The notes: a model not told the origin generated them from the sequence alone. Positions 43,515-55,601 are shown, counted from the first letter of the stretch. The stretch: 64,000 bases of DNA from Rhipidocladum racemiflorum (GCA_036346355.1 CM070591.1:20444001-20508000), one strand, 5' to 3'. Program-made: numbers and translations.

Positions 43515-44510
43515 TGTGAAATCATGTGATGAAAAATTGGCTTGGTGATGAATTTGATATTGCAAAGCGGTTGTGCTTATAGCATGTGTGGTGCATGTGC
43601 ATGTGTTGTTTCAGATAATTATTTGATATGCATGTGATAGCATGGTAATGGTTTTTGCTTAATGCAATGCGCTCGTGTGAGTGGTTGCATGGATTGATCT
43701 TGAGTCAAGTCGTGGATTTGTGCTCGTACATGGTTTTGTGTTTGTTCATGTGCAGGTGTTGCTTGAGGTCGAACGTGGTTGATGATGGGACCGGAACTAG
43801 GTTCATGGAGGAGCTGAGGATCGAGACTAGGTTCTGGAGGAACCGAGGTCTAGTTGGTCAAGGATGTCATGCGGGACATTCGGACTAGAGAATGGTACAC
43901 ATGAAGAATGGTTAGTCACGTGAGGATGGCAGGTGGCCATGCGCGTGCAAAGGGTTAGTCACGTGAGTATGGTAGGGTTGCTATACGCGTACATGAGTTG
44001 TACTTGGCCAGGTTGGGCCAAGTGGAGTTGTGTTGAATACAGTCTCCTTCTAGGATTAGGAGTGGGACTCCTTCTAGGATTAGGAGTAGGAATTGTATTC
44101 AGGACTCTATGTGTTTGCTCTGTATAAATAGGGGGAGGCGCCTCCTGTTTATGCATCAAGTTTTAGGTGAGTTTTAGGGTTGTACTCTTTTGTTTGGAGT
44201 GCTATAACCAGATCAAAAGGAGAAATAAAGATCAAGTTCTTCAAATCTCTCGGCGAGCTACAATTCTAGTAAGATCTATTCTCGTCATACTCTGTCATAG
44301 CAAACTTGCAAGGCTCATAACTTTTGATCCGTAAGTCTGATCGAGCTGATTCTTTTTGGTTTCGATTCGTATTGGAATGTAGTTTCTTGTGTCCAAATTT
44401 CAGATCGATCCGATGGTTGGATCTCCAGGAATTCGCGTTTTACCAAACCTTTGTTAATCTGTTTTTGTCGAATATAGGCAGTTATTTGGTTCCATTTTGG
44501 GGTGAATTCT
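43515..44510 (+). repeat. Sirevirus-like 5' LTR, 3' end deleted
   Basis: It matches 48878 onwards up to GGTTCC(A/G)TTTTGGGGTGAA, then switches to gag-like sequence. About 80-90 bp of LTR end seen in the right copy are absent, and with them the PBS. Confidence 0.88.
44123..44130 (+). promoter_or_regulatory. TATA box of the Sirevirus-like LTR
   Basis: TATAAATA is followed by GGGGGAGGCGCCTCC, which contains a 12-base palindrome. The same arrangement is at 49483 in the right LTR. Two TCACGTGA G-box-type motifs lie about 160-210 bp upstream (43916 and 43959). Confidence 0.65.
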
Positions 44511-44513
44511 CAT

Positions 44514-46200
44514 AATAATGCTTCTTCTAGTTTTGCCTTGTCCTTCTTATCTTCAGTAACCAATGAACAAATTGAGGAATTTCGGGAAGAAGACTTGGAA
44601 TCACTCTCTTCTCGCTTTAACAATGCTTTGCAGAATGTGCGAATGAGGAAGAGAGTTAGTGATGGTCCTCCAAGATGCTATGAGTGTGGTGATCTCAACC
44701 ATATTTGTCCAAATTGTCATAAACGTGCAGGTAAAGCATCAAGGGAAGAGAAGGACAATGACACAAGGAAAAAAAATAAGAGCTTCATTAACCGCAAAGT
44801 TGTCCATCGAGTTCTTTCCACGCTTGAACAAGTCAATTTGAGCGATATGGATTCGGAGAGCAGCGAAGACGATGCAACTCCAAGCAAGCATGATTTGATG
44901 GGGTTGTGTCGCATGGCAAGCAGCAAGGATAGCTTCACCGAGGACGACCACGACAGCGATTTCAATGAGGTAGATCCATTATATGATGAATTAGCTATTG
45001 CTGTTGCTCGACTTGGTAAATTGCTTGATAAACACGACAAGAAAATTAAGAAATATGATACTCTTGTGGAGTCATTGAATGCTGAAATTGCTAGACTTAA
45101 AACCTTGATTCCTGATGATGATACTTGCAAATCATGTGACTTAATTTACAATGAACTCACCTTGCTTAGGAAAGAACATGCCTTCTTGTTACATCAACAT
45201 GAGAAAAATGAGAAACATGTTAAAAATGCTAGCTGTTCCACTAATGACTTGCATGGTTCAACTTCTTGCTCTAAATGCTCAACTCTTGAATTGAAAGTGA
45301 AAGATGCAAATGCCAGGGTTTCTCAATTGACTGATAATCTACTTACACATGAGGTTCTTTCATGCTCTACTTGTCACAAACAGAAAGGGAAAGTTGATGT
45401 TCTTTGCAATAATTGTCTCATGCTTTCTCGTAAAGTTGATTACTTGAAAGATTCCTTAGAACGGTTCACTAAAGGAAAAAAAATTAAACATTATTTTGGA
45501 CCAATCTAAGGTTAGCTCAAACAAGAAAGGTTTAGGTTTTGATCTTCATGCTTCATATGAAACTAAACCTTACACTGTTGATCAGGCTCCTTGCAATGAC
45601 AAAATTGTGATCATTAATGAGCCTAAAAAGATTGCCTTTAAATCTGCTGGTGTTTTATCTTCCTCTGTGATGAATGCAAAATTTGCTTCTACTGTTAAAG
45701 CAAAACATCATGTTAAGTACACTTGCACTCATTGTGGTAGAGATGGACATTTAATAGATTTTTACTTTAGACTGTCCAAACAACAAAATAAAGAAAGAGC
45801 TAAGGCTAGGTCTAATTTCAGACAGGCATGCTTTGTTTCTTATTATGTGCTTAGGGTGATGCAAACACCTTTTGTTGCTAAGAACATGGGAAAAGACAAA
45901 TCTGTTTTTGTGCATAAGAATGCTCATGTTGTGCCTACTGTTGTGCGTCGTGTGTCTCAGTACTGGATTCCTAAACATCTTATTTCTAACCCCAGTACCG
46001 AGACCTCGACACTTTCTGCTTCTATGTAGGCTTCTCATGCGAGGAAGGAGAACATATGGCTAGTGAATTTCGGTTGCTCACGTCACATGTTCGGTGATAA
46101 GATTTGGTTCTCCTTCACTCGTGCATCTCATGCTGAAAGTGTTATTTTTGAAGATGCTTCTTCCACCTCTTTTTTCACAAAAGGCACTAGTCCAAATGGT
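44514..46200 (+). pseudogene. Sirevirus-like gag with protease remnant
   Basis: The 5' end is lost in the deletion. The first frame has a CCHC knuckle (CYECGDLNHICPNC), an acidic region, long coiled coil (ELAIAVARLGKLLDKHDKKI) and paired cysteines (CSKCSTLELK, CSTCHKQKGK), as in copia Gag of this group. It stops at about 45509; the continuation (DQSKVSSNKKGLGFD...) is in another frame. A second knuckle (CTHCGRDGHLIDF) lacks its last cysteine. After a TAG at 46027-46029 comes a protease-like WLVNFGCSRHM in which the catalytic aspartate is replaced by asparagine, then similarity fades. No enzyme can be produced. Confidence 0.8.
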
Positions 46201-46202
46201 GC

Positions 46203-46361
46203 AGGTACAGGTGCATATGTTCAGGGAGAGAGTATCTTTGTTCATGAACATGATGATGATGCTATTGAGGATGAGATAATTGGAGTTTGTTGTGTGCTTG
46301 TGTGCTCGTTTTCAAGCTTCCCCGTGTGCTTCACATCGACAAGCTATCAAGCGAATTTTCA
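46203..46361. repeat. 159-bp direct repeat, left copy
   Basis: It is nearly identical (two differences seen) to 47601-47759. It ends exactly where the hAT-like sequence begins. Confidence 0.92.
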
Positions 46362-47601
46362 GGTATCTCCATAGTACTCTGTACCCGTTTACCCGCATAC
46401 CCGCGGGTAAATACCCGAATAGATGTGGGTATGGGGATTTTTTTTACCCACGGGTATATATATGGGTTTAATCTTTTGCCCGCCGGGTAAACGGGTACGG
46501 GTATGGGTAAGCTGTACCCATACCCGTTTTACCCGTTTACCCGCGAAATTTACTGACATGTGGGGATGGCAATTGGTAGAAAACCCTAGTGCCCAAATCC
46601 CTTCCCAGCCAATCCCTCCCTGCCAGCCAGGCGCCTCCACACTCCAAACTCGCGTCGCCCCCATCCCCAAATCGCTTCCTAGATCTACCGCCGCCGCCGG
46701 CGCCCCAGATCTACCGCCCGGCCTCCATCACCTCCCTGCCGCCGCCTGCATCGCCTACACCGAGTCACCTGCATCGAGCCGCTGCCTCCATCACCTGCAC
46801 CGAGCCGCCTCCATCGCCTCCCTGCCGTCGGTCGCCTCCCGTTGCAGTGTCGCCTGCACCGAGCAGTCTCCATCACCTCCCTGCCGCCGGCCGCCTCCCG
46901 TCGCAGCGTCGCCCCGCCATCGCCTCCCTGCCGACGGGTCGCCCTACACCGAGCCAGCTCCCTGCCGCTGGCCAACTCCCGTCGCCCTGCCGCCTCCCGT
47001 CGGGTTAGTTCATTCTTTCACCGATGAGCTTATGGCTTATGGCTTGTGGTTAATCCAGTTGATGAGTTTATGGCTTGTAGTTCACTCTTTCACCGATGAG
47101 CTTATGGCTTCAATCCATATTTCATCTCTGTTTAATCCAGTTTATGGCTTGTAGTTCATTCTCTGTTTAATCCGGTTGATGAGCTTATGGCTGGTTAGCT
47201 TTCATTGAACTTTAGCATTTCATTCTCTACTATCATTTGTCATTCCCTATTATCATTTGTATGTATGTGTGAATGTGTGATGTATGTCTTAATGGTTGAA
47301 CTTTGCTTCAATTTGGACAGATAGTTTGGTCAGTGCTGTCCGCCATTGTTGACTTTTCATCATATGTCTTTGCCAGAATATCTAGTAAATGCTTATGTTT
47401 GATAGAATGTTCTTGGAGATCATATGGCTTTGGCGGGTAAACGGGTATGCCCGCGGGTGACGGGTACCCACGGGCGACGGGTATGGGCGATATTTTTTTC
47501 CCATTACTCTTCGCGGGTATACCCGCGGGCGAGAATTTGGGTCGCGGGTATGGGTATGGGCGAGTACTACCCGTACCCGTCGCGCCCGATTGCCATCCCT
47601 A
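46362..47601. mobile_element. hAT-like element with one end missing
   Basis: The right end reads GATTGCCATCCCTA, whose reverse complement TAGGGATGGCAATC is the same terminal type as at 63907. GGGTAACGGGTA- and CCCGCGGGTA-like subterminal repeats occur near both sides. The left edge shows no matching terminal repeat. The middle (46590-47010) is C-rich with CCTCCCTGCCGCCG-like repeats and looks like leader sequence; ORFs there are not convincing genes. Confidence 0.6.
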
Positions 47602-47759
47602 GGTACAGGTGCATATGTTCAGGGGGAGAGTATCTTTGTTCATGAACATGATGATGATGCTATTGAGGATGAGATAATTGGAGTTTGTTGTGTGCTTGTG
47701 TGCTCGTTTTCAAGCTTCCCAGTGTGCTTCACATCGACAAGCTATCAAGCGAATTTTCA
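47601..47759. repeat. 159-bp direct repeat, right copy
   Basis: It starts at the hAT-like right end; its first eight bases beyond the terminus, GGTACAGG, also begin the left copy (46204-46211). Confidence 0.92.
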
Positions 47760-48094
47760 AGCTTCCCCGTGAGCTTACTTTATCATATTTCTTTATATAT
47801 TATATAATTGTGCCAATATATGATAATCTAAATTGTTCCACTTGAACTAAAAATGACATTGCGGAATTCCTTGGTTTGATTGCCTATAGCTAAATACTCT
47901 GTGATATCTTACTCTTCTAGACTTCATATTGAATCTTCTTGATAAATTTGGGCTATGAAGCAAGTGTGTTTTCAGCTTTACTCTTTCATAAAACCTTTTA
48001 ATCACTTTTGCATGTTTACAATCAAAGGAAAAGTAAAGAAAAGGGAATCAACAAAAAAAGGGTTGTTAAAAGCAAAGGCCTCAAGTTATGAGCT

Positions 48095-48225
48095 TCAGGC
48101 ATGCTTTCCCTAAAAAGATAAGATGTATGCTTCAAGCATGCCATTCCCTCAAAGACAAGATGTATGCTTAAAGCATGCCACTCCTAGAAAATAAAAGAAG
48201 TATGCTTCAAGCCTGCCACATGCAG
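48095..48225. repeat. Three to four copies of a TATGCTTCAAGCATGCC unit
   Basis: Each unit of about 35-50 bp contains a short palindrome (GCTTCAAGCATGC-like) and a purine stretch. It lies in the non-coding 3' part of the Sirevirus-like element. Confidence 0.7.
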
Positions 48226-48574
48226 TTTATTGTTTAAAGATTAAATTGGTTTACTAGATTGGAGTTGAAACTACTTGCCTGCCCTGAGTTGTTAGTTGCT
48301 TCGGTTTTGAGCCTTGCTTTTCTGCTGAGATCTTGCTTAGTACTTGGCTATAGTTGACTGAATTGAGGTTGAGATGCATGTCATTCCCTAACTTGTTAAA
48401 ATCACATTAAGTTCATGTATTTTGCATATTAGGTGATATATAAGATTATATGATCGAATGAGCTCATCTTTTCCTATCTTGGTACTCCTTTGTTTCTCTT
48501 TTGTGAAATCATTGCTACAGGGAAAATTCTGAACTTATTTTTCTCTTTTTTGTACACTTGATGAATCCATTGTC

Positions 48575-48877
48575 AAAGGGGGAGAAGTTTAAGGTAAAAG
48601 GGGGAGAAGTTTTTGAAATTTTGGGAGATGCTGGGAGAATTTTGGAGTTTTGGCACATTGCACATTCACACACATTTTTTCTTCTTAAGGGGAGATTTTT
48701 CGTATTTTCACCTAAGGGGAGTTTTGTTACTTTGCATATTTGTCAAAGGGGGAGATTTTGTGTTTTTTACTTTGGCTTTTGATTTTAAACTTTTTTATTT
48801 CAAAAACTTTTCTTGTGAGGTGAATGCCAATGTTCAGTTCTAAGTGGTGTTGTCAATGTTTTCATCAAGGGGGAGAT
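48575..48877 (+). other. Multiple polypurine-tract motifs
   Basis: AAGGGGGAGA-like runs occur at about 48575, 48597, 48687, 48714, 48745 and 48866, the last adjoining the 3' LTR. Repeated PPTs before the 3' LTR are described for Sireviruses. Confidence 0.85.
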
Positions 48878-49953
48878 TGTGGAATCATGTGATGAAAAAT
48901 TGGCTTGGTGATGAATTTGGTATTGCAAAGCGGTTGTGCTTATAGCATGTGTGGTGCATGTGCATGTGTTGTTTCAGATAATTATTTGATATGCTTGTGA
49001 TAGCATGGTAATGGTTTTTGCTTGATGCAATGCGCTCGTGTGAGTGGTTGCATGGATTGATCTTGAGTCAAGTCATGGACTTATGCTCGTACACGGTTTT
49101 GTGTTTGTTCATGTGCAGGTGTTGCTTGAGGTCGAACGTGGTCGATGACGGGACCGGAACTAGGTTCATGGAGGAGCTGAGGTTCGAGACTAGGTTATGG
49201 AGGAACCAAGGTCTAGTTGGTCAAGGATGTCATGCGGGACGTTCGGACTAGAGAATGGTGCACATGAAGAATGGTTAGTCACGTGAGGATGGCAGGTGGC
49301 CATGCTCGTGCAAAGGGTTAGTCACGTGATTATGGTAGGGTTGCTATACGCGTGCAAGAGGTGTACTTGACCAGGTTGGGCCAAGTGGAGTTGTGTTGAA
49401 TACAGACTCCTTCTAGGATTAGGAGTGGGACTCCTAGGATTAGGAGTAGGAATTGTATTCATGACTCTATGTGTTTGCTATGTATAAATAGGGGGAGGCG
49501 CCTCCTGTTTATGCATCAAGTTTTAGGTAAGTTTTAGGGTTGTACTCTTTTGTTTGGAGTGCTATAACCAGATCAAAAGGAAAAATAAAGATCAAGTTCT
49601 TCAAATATTTCGGTGAGCTACAATTCTAGTAAGATCTATTCTCGTCATACTCTATCATAGCAAGCTTGCGAGGCTCATAACTTTTGACCCGTAAGTCTGA
49701 TGGAGCTAATTCTTTTTTGTTTCGATTCGTATTGGAATCTAGCTTCTTGTGTACAAATTTCAGATCGATTCGACGGTTGGATCTCCGGGAATTCGCGTTT
49801 TACCGAACCTCTGTTAATCTATTTTTGTCGAATACAGGTAGTTATTTGGTTCCGTTTTGGGGTGAACTTTTAGTAGATTAAAAATTTGGTTTTAGCTTCC
49901 ACACAATCATTCACCCCCCTCTGATTGCTATATTCGTATACTTCGATCCTACA
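48878..49953 (+). repeat. Sirevirus-like 3' LTR (1076 bp)
   Basis: It begins TGTGGAATCATG and ends CGATCCTACA. It is complete and supplies the end that is missing from the left LTR. Confidence 0.92.
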
Positions 49954-49958
49954 TATAT

Positions 49959-52026
49959 GGGTATACAAGAATAATTAAATATGGTAAGGCATTAAAACCT
50001 CAACATGTCAACAATGAGATGTAGCTTTATGGCCAATCTTTTTGTCTGTTTTGTGCAGTGCCATGTATTCTCCATATACTGGATTGCATTGTTTATCTTT
50101 GTGAAGGAAGAAGAAGCGAAGAACAGGCGGTGGAGAAAGAAACAAAGAAATCACAATGTGAACACTAACCAGTGATTTTGGGTAAATGTTGCTCCTCAGA
50201 TCTGTAGGTCATATCTTTTCCTTTTTCTTCTTGTGATTTCCCTCTCAGCTAGTCTTTGCTTGGGAGATGGATATATAGAGTGGTGATTTTGTGTAGGTTA
50301 GAATTATTTTTATATTTCTGTATTATGTAGGGGTTCACCAAGGTTGGGATAATTTTGTGTAGATTAGAACATTTTGTTATATTTGTATTTCTGTCTTCTT
50401 TTTTGTGCTATGTAATGTTAGAATTATTTTTATGTTTCTGTATTATGTAGGGGTTCACCAAAGTTGGGATAGTTTTGTGTAGGTTAGAACATTTTGCTGT
50501 ATTTATATTTTTGTCCTCTCTTTTGTGCTATGGGATGTGTAGATTTAACCATGCATAATGTGACCTTTGCTCAAACTTATTGTTGATGAGCTGTTTTTTC
50601 AGAGGAAGTTGTTGTTGACGGGGCGGATAGCTCAATCAAAGTTAACGGATCGGAAATTCAAAAAGGTATGCCCGTAACGGCAAAAGAGAACAGAACTAAA
50701 AATTTAGACAACATAGGCCGTATACAAGAAGGCCGTCAACGGGTTGGGCCATCTGAAAACTGCGGGCCCGTTAAAAAGGTCAGCACAGCAAAACTCTGAA
50801 CAACACAAACACAAACAAGGACAATAGTTGGATGTTAATCAAATGGACAGAAAAATCGACTGAGATTTCAAAACATTTCAGGCAACTGAGTAATAGGCAG
50901 ACCCACATAAAAATTAGGTTTGGATTTGTAAATCGACACATCAAGCACAGTAAAAATATGCCAAATCGGAATAAAAATGGTAATAAGAGATTTGATATGC
51001 ATATGAATTCCCATGTGAAATGACGAGACGATCAAATTTTCCAACAAAAAACTAAATAAAAATTAGAAAGTTTTCCAGTTTAGAATACCATAAATATCCA
51101 AATTCAAAATAGAAATAAAAATAAGATTACAAATTTGATTTTTATAAATATATATTCGGAATAAAAATTTAGATTAAATGAAAGATCTATGGCAAGTAAA
51201 AGGTAAATTTTAGAATAACAAATATTAGCAAGCTTTAAATTAAAAAATAATATGTTAAGTAAAATACAAAATTCTTAACTAAAATAAGAAAAGTACAATA
51301 AAGTACATGTAAACTAACAATTAGACTATATACGAATTCCAGAGTAAAATCCCAAACTACCTGATGTTTAGGAATAAAATAAAAAAAATACAACCGGATT
51401 TGTATATAAAATCCAATGTAATTAAAGTCTATTTGGAATAAAAATAAAGGAAAATTAGCAATTTGGTTTCCATACTACTTTCAAAGTAAAATCCAAACAT
51501 AACTAAACTTCTGAATTATAATTAAATAAAATTATAAAAAATAAAAGAAAAAGTCCATGTCCATCACAATCCAAATTTGCTAAATTTGGAATAAAAATAA
51601 AAAATAGTAATTTAATTTCCATATGAATTCAAAGTAAAATCCATAAATAACTAAAAACTAATAAAATAAAATAAAAATTAGTGTTTGGATTTGTAAATCA
51701 ATGCATCAAGTACAATAAAAATATGCAAATTCAAAATAGAAATACCCCAAGGCCCACAATAGGCTACGAGGAGCCTAATATTCTTCTGCCGTCAGCCCAA
51801 GCTAGCAAACTGCACGGGCCGGCAAATTTCTGACCAACTATACGGGCTTTCACAGAATTGTTTCCTAAATATGCTCGGATTGTGAGATGAATTGGTGAGG
51901 CCATCAGCGAGTCATCGATCTAAGCCTTGAAACCAGTTATGGGCAATGTTTCCGGTTTGTACTTTGGAAGGATGCTGCTACTTTAGCTATTTTGCTCAGA
52001 TGTGGTGAGTGGCCACCCCCATTCAG
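49959..52026. other. AT-rich DNA, no gene recognised
   Basis: The stretch at 50830-51730 is very A-rich with many AAATTAGAAA- and AATAAAAAT-like phrases but no clear repeat unit or ends. Coding sequence is not supported. Confidence 0.6.
50290..50530. repeat. Two-copy tandem repeat, period about 120 bp
   Basis: TTAGAATTATTTTTAT...GTATTATGTAGGGGTTCACC occurs twice. A related phrase (GTCTAGGTTAGAATAAATTT, then GGGTTCATCAAG) lies at about 43313, left of the Sirevirus-like element. Confidence 0.85.
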
Positions 52027-52029
52027 TAA

Positions 52030-53583
52030 GCGGCTGTTTGGTTCAAAGGTAAAGAATAGATGGGATAAGGTGAAGCATTGAGGCACACGAAGAGAGGAGT
52101 GAATTGGTGTAAACTAATATCTAAACCTAATTTTTTATTTTGAATAAATATAGAAATTATTAAAAATTTAATTTAGAATAATTGATCTAAGACTAAGAAA
52201 GTAAACTAGATTAAACATGCAAAGTAGAAAGTAATTTGTCCGTAAACACCGTAAACACCAATTAGTAAATCAAAATCTATACTCATTGATTTTTCTCAAA
52301 TAATACACATATAGATCCATTTATATAAAAATACAAATCTCAAATAATCTCTTAAAATTTTCTTAAATTTTTACTCTCTCTTCTCTCTCTGCTGCGCAAG
52401 CTTAGAGCTGTCAATTTCAACTTGCTGTGCTCCCTCGGTTCCTTAACTAGAAGTCTAGAACCACCACGAAACATCACCATGCAAAGGCCACGAAGCCAAT
52501 CCAATCGGCCGGTCAGATTAGCAGATGCTTTGCCTTTCACCGCTGCCTTCTTCGCCGCTAGAAGGGAGCACTTCTTTGCGCAGCCGCCTCTGCAAGGAGC
52601 CGAGGACTCCCGGTCGTCAGAGCCTCGTCCTTTTCTTTTTCGTGCGCTTCGTTTCTTTTCCTTTTTTTTTTCTATGTTGTACGTGACCTCACGTATGTCT
52701 CTACCTTTTATACATCTCTTAACTCTAACTTCTTATCTCTAATTAAATACATACATACATATTTACCTCGCATAATTACATATGGCACAATATATACATA
52801 TACAGCCTAAAACTCTCACTTGCACACGTACGACCCACTTGCCGCTCTCGTATGACTCACTCGTCTGCACGACCCGTTGGCAGCTACACTACGTCTGCCT
52901 ACGTAGAACTCTACACATCCCATCTCGCTGCACTTGTGTTTCTCGCGTTTTGTGCCCCCTGCACCTGCGACATCACGTGCCACCTGCACCTCTGTGACCT
53001 CGCGTGCTACTCCTTGAGCTACGTGTCACCTATGTGAAATCTCCCCGACCTGCAGTGCACGTCCATCTGTGTCCACCTACGTTGCAACGTGCATTTCACA
53101 TCCCTGCTATGCACCTCCTGTTGCCTGCGATGCAATACCCGTTGCAAATAAACAACAAACCGCACAATATCTTATTCTTCCACAAATATTATTTTCCCTC
53201 ACAAATATTCCTTCATAAATATTGTTCTTCAATTAATCATCACGCATATATTATACTATTGTCAGATTAATCATCACACATAAATATCACAAATAGAATG
53301 GCCATCTTTGTAGGGATGAAGTCATCTAAGTTCATGTTTGATTGAAGAGATAAAAGATTGATAAGAGAGCCAAATTTTTATTTGGTTAGAGGGGTGAGAG
53401 TTCAAATTTAGTTGGTGGGATGAAAGTTGGATGGACTCATTTAGCCAATTTCATAGGATAGGTTCATCCATCATCTATGAAAAATATTTCTGATAGTTGG
53501 CTACCCTCATCCATCCATCCATCCGTCAAACCAAACAGCAAGAAAGGTGGAAAAAGATGAATGCCTTTAAACCAAACACACTC
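52030..53583. mobile_element. Harbinger/Tourist-type non-autonomous element, 1.55 kb
   Basis: The ends GCGGCTGTTTGGTTCAAAGG and, reversed, GAGTGTGTTTGGTTTAAAGG match at 16 of 20 positions and are flanked by TAA (52027-52029, 53584-53586), the PIF/Harbinger target. The inside has a pyrimidine-rich stretch at 52380-52740 and a C-rich region with ACGTGYCACCTGCA-like repeats at 52800-53100, but no recognisable transposase. It could be a deletion derivative carrying foreign DNA. Confidence 0.65.
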
Positions 53584-53586
53584 TAA

Positions 53587-55189
53587 TCAGTGCTAATGCA
53601 TCGTTCAGTTTGGTATAGTTTCAGCTATTTATAGGCTATAACTTGCTAGGTTTGTAGACTAAAACCGAGGCCAACAGCTTATTTTTTTTTGTCTTTATAC
53701 CACTACAAATGATGATCTTGTCTAAAAAGTTGCAGCTAGATCAAACGGTTGACAACGCCACGAATACAAACCTGCAAGACACCTAGAATGAACAAAATGT
53801 GATCCTAGGCACTGTTTGTGCCCCATGCAGGGCTCGAAGCCAGATTCTCTTGGGTTAGATGACAACAACCATTGGCTTATGATGGGTACTGATCATCCAG
53901 CCTTGACCCAATTAAGCTACTAGCATGCATACACATCTCACCGGGATTTCGACCAAAATTTCGACGAGATTTCCGAAATCTCACCGGTATTTCGATCTTT
54001 GCGCCACACGCACAACTGTTTTCCATTGGAGCGATTAATAGAGGCCGTCACGAGCCATGACCGACACAGTTATCATTACGCCATGATTAATCATACGGTA
54101 ATCGAGATTTCATACCTTGAGATCGATCACTTGTTAATTTCTTTCATCTTGGCTTCTTTTTTAATTACATGATTATCTGAGTAAGCAACCAACCAACAGC
54201 TCTGGCTGCAGAGTGGAGTGAGTGATGGTTCAGGTCACCAACTTGCTGGACAGACAATGCAGTCAGTTCACTGTACATGTTCAGTTGTTTTAACTATAGT
54301 TAGCATGATAAATTCTACTGCAAGTTTTCTGTATTCTCCTGTCGGTATTCCTTGGTTTACTGAAAATCCAAACATGAACTTTCGTTACGAAATTTGGCAA
54401 CGCTGAACGACGGACCAATAAGTCATTTATTGTCACTGTTAATTAAGGAAGTTAACAAGGAAATTACTTTTAAATGTAATTTAGTTTCGTGGATGTATTT
54501 GTATACATGTCCATTCCAAGCTCTGCTGTGCGTAGGAACGAAATTTGTTATACACGGTTTATAGTAGGCCAACATGTGTGGGCCAGACAACTAGCACCGT
54601 GTGATAGTTCAGCGGATGCACCACACACATATGTGCATTGACAATTATGATAAATTTTGTATGGACAATGTTCGCAAGCGCAGAAGTCGCAGTGTATTTT
54701 CCAAAGGGAAAAAGCGCCTCTGTTATCTTTTCTCATTAGGAATATTTTATTAATACCGTTCAAGAAAGTGGTGCCTATGCATGGAGAAGCGCCAATTTGG
54801 CCCATGCTGATGAGGGCATTCTTTTGATTACATCTGCGACGGACCGTCTTTTTATAGGCACGTTGAATCATCACAACAACTACTCAGGAAGACTAGCTGT
54901 TAGAAAAGACAAGTGTATATTGCCAGACAAAAGCAATTCAGCTTATTTTATTCAATATAAGGCCTATCGACCGAGGGTTTTTACAAAAGAGGCATCACAA
55001 GCCTCGAATAGATTACAATACCAAAATACCGCATAGGCAGGCCTGAGCAAAAGACAAAAACCTAAAACCACACAAGATCGCCATCTACGATTTCTTGGTA
55101 TTCTCCAGCGTCTTGAAACTCTGAAACGGGTGGGTTTGCAAGGGTGACTACGACAATATTCAACAAGTCTCAAGAAATTTCTGAATATT
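53587..55189. other. No gene recognised
   Basis: Intergenic-type sequence with a short CGAAATTTCG-like run near 53945-53995. Small ORFs at 54548-54874 and 54797-55036 have no recognisable motif. Confidence 0.55.
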
Positions 55190-55286
55190 ACATGTATGGG
55201 ATTAACAAATGGACGGCATACGGTTTTAAGTATTTGGATGCAAGTTTATTTCTAAATTCATTTTACATTTGAAACACAAACCATAA

Positions 55287-55601
55287 TCTCTACTATATAA
55301 AATGAGAGTTTCTTCCCACGTCACATTAATTGCTCTGCTTAATTGCCCTATTTAATTGCCCTACGCAAGACGCAAGAAACGAAGCGATGCATTAATTGCC
55401 CTGCTTAATTGCCCTACTTAATTGCCCTGCTTAATTGCCCTACGCAAGAAATGAAGCGTTGCTTTAATTAGCCAGCTTTTGCAAGAAACGAAGCGTTAAA
55501 GATAGATGTTTGATCTTATGAAATAGTATTTTTTTATTTTTTAATCTTTATTTTTCGTTATCAATTTTGTTTTTCGTAGCAACGCACAGGCATATAACTA
55601 G
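55287..55601 (+). mobile_element. Small non-autonomous Helitron, 315 bp
   Basis: It begins TCTCTACTATATAAAATGAG and ends GCAACGCACAGGCATATAACTAG, that is 5' TC and 3' CTAG, lying between A and T as Helitrons do. The related segment near 8325 reads straight through (ATCATAAATAATTATAGG on its reverse strand) without it, giving an empty site. It contains four tandem TTAATTGCCCT(G/A)C units at about 55385-55445. Confidence 0.8.

Larger units (their letters stand above)
43515..49953 (+). mobile_element. Non-autonomous Sirevirus-like Ty1/copia element, 6.4 kb
   Basis: LTRs at 43515 and 48878 are flanked by TATAT on both sides (43510-43514, 49954-49958). Inside are a decayed gag and a protease remnant but no integrase, RT or RNase H. 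Before the 3' LTR are about six polypurine-like AAGGGGGAG motifs, a feature known from Sireviruses. The end of the left LTR, the PBS and the 5' part of gag are missing. A second, hAT-like element is nested at 46362-47601. A solo LTR of the same family lies at 10017-11447. Confidence 0.88.

Noticed and set aside
46423..47154. ORF of 243 codons
   Set aside because: It starts in CGGGTA subterminal repeats and continues through C-rich repeats of a hAT-like element; no recognisable protein.
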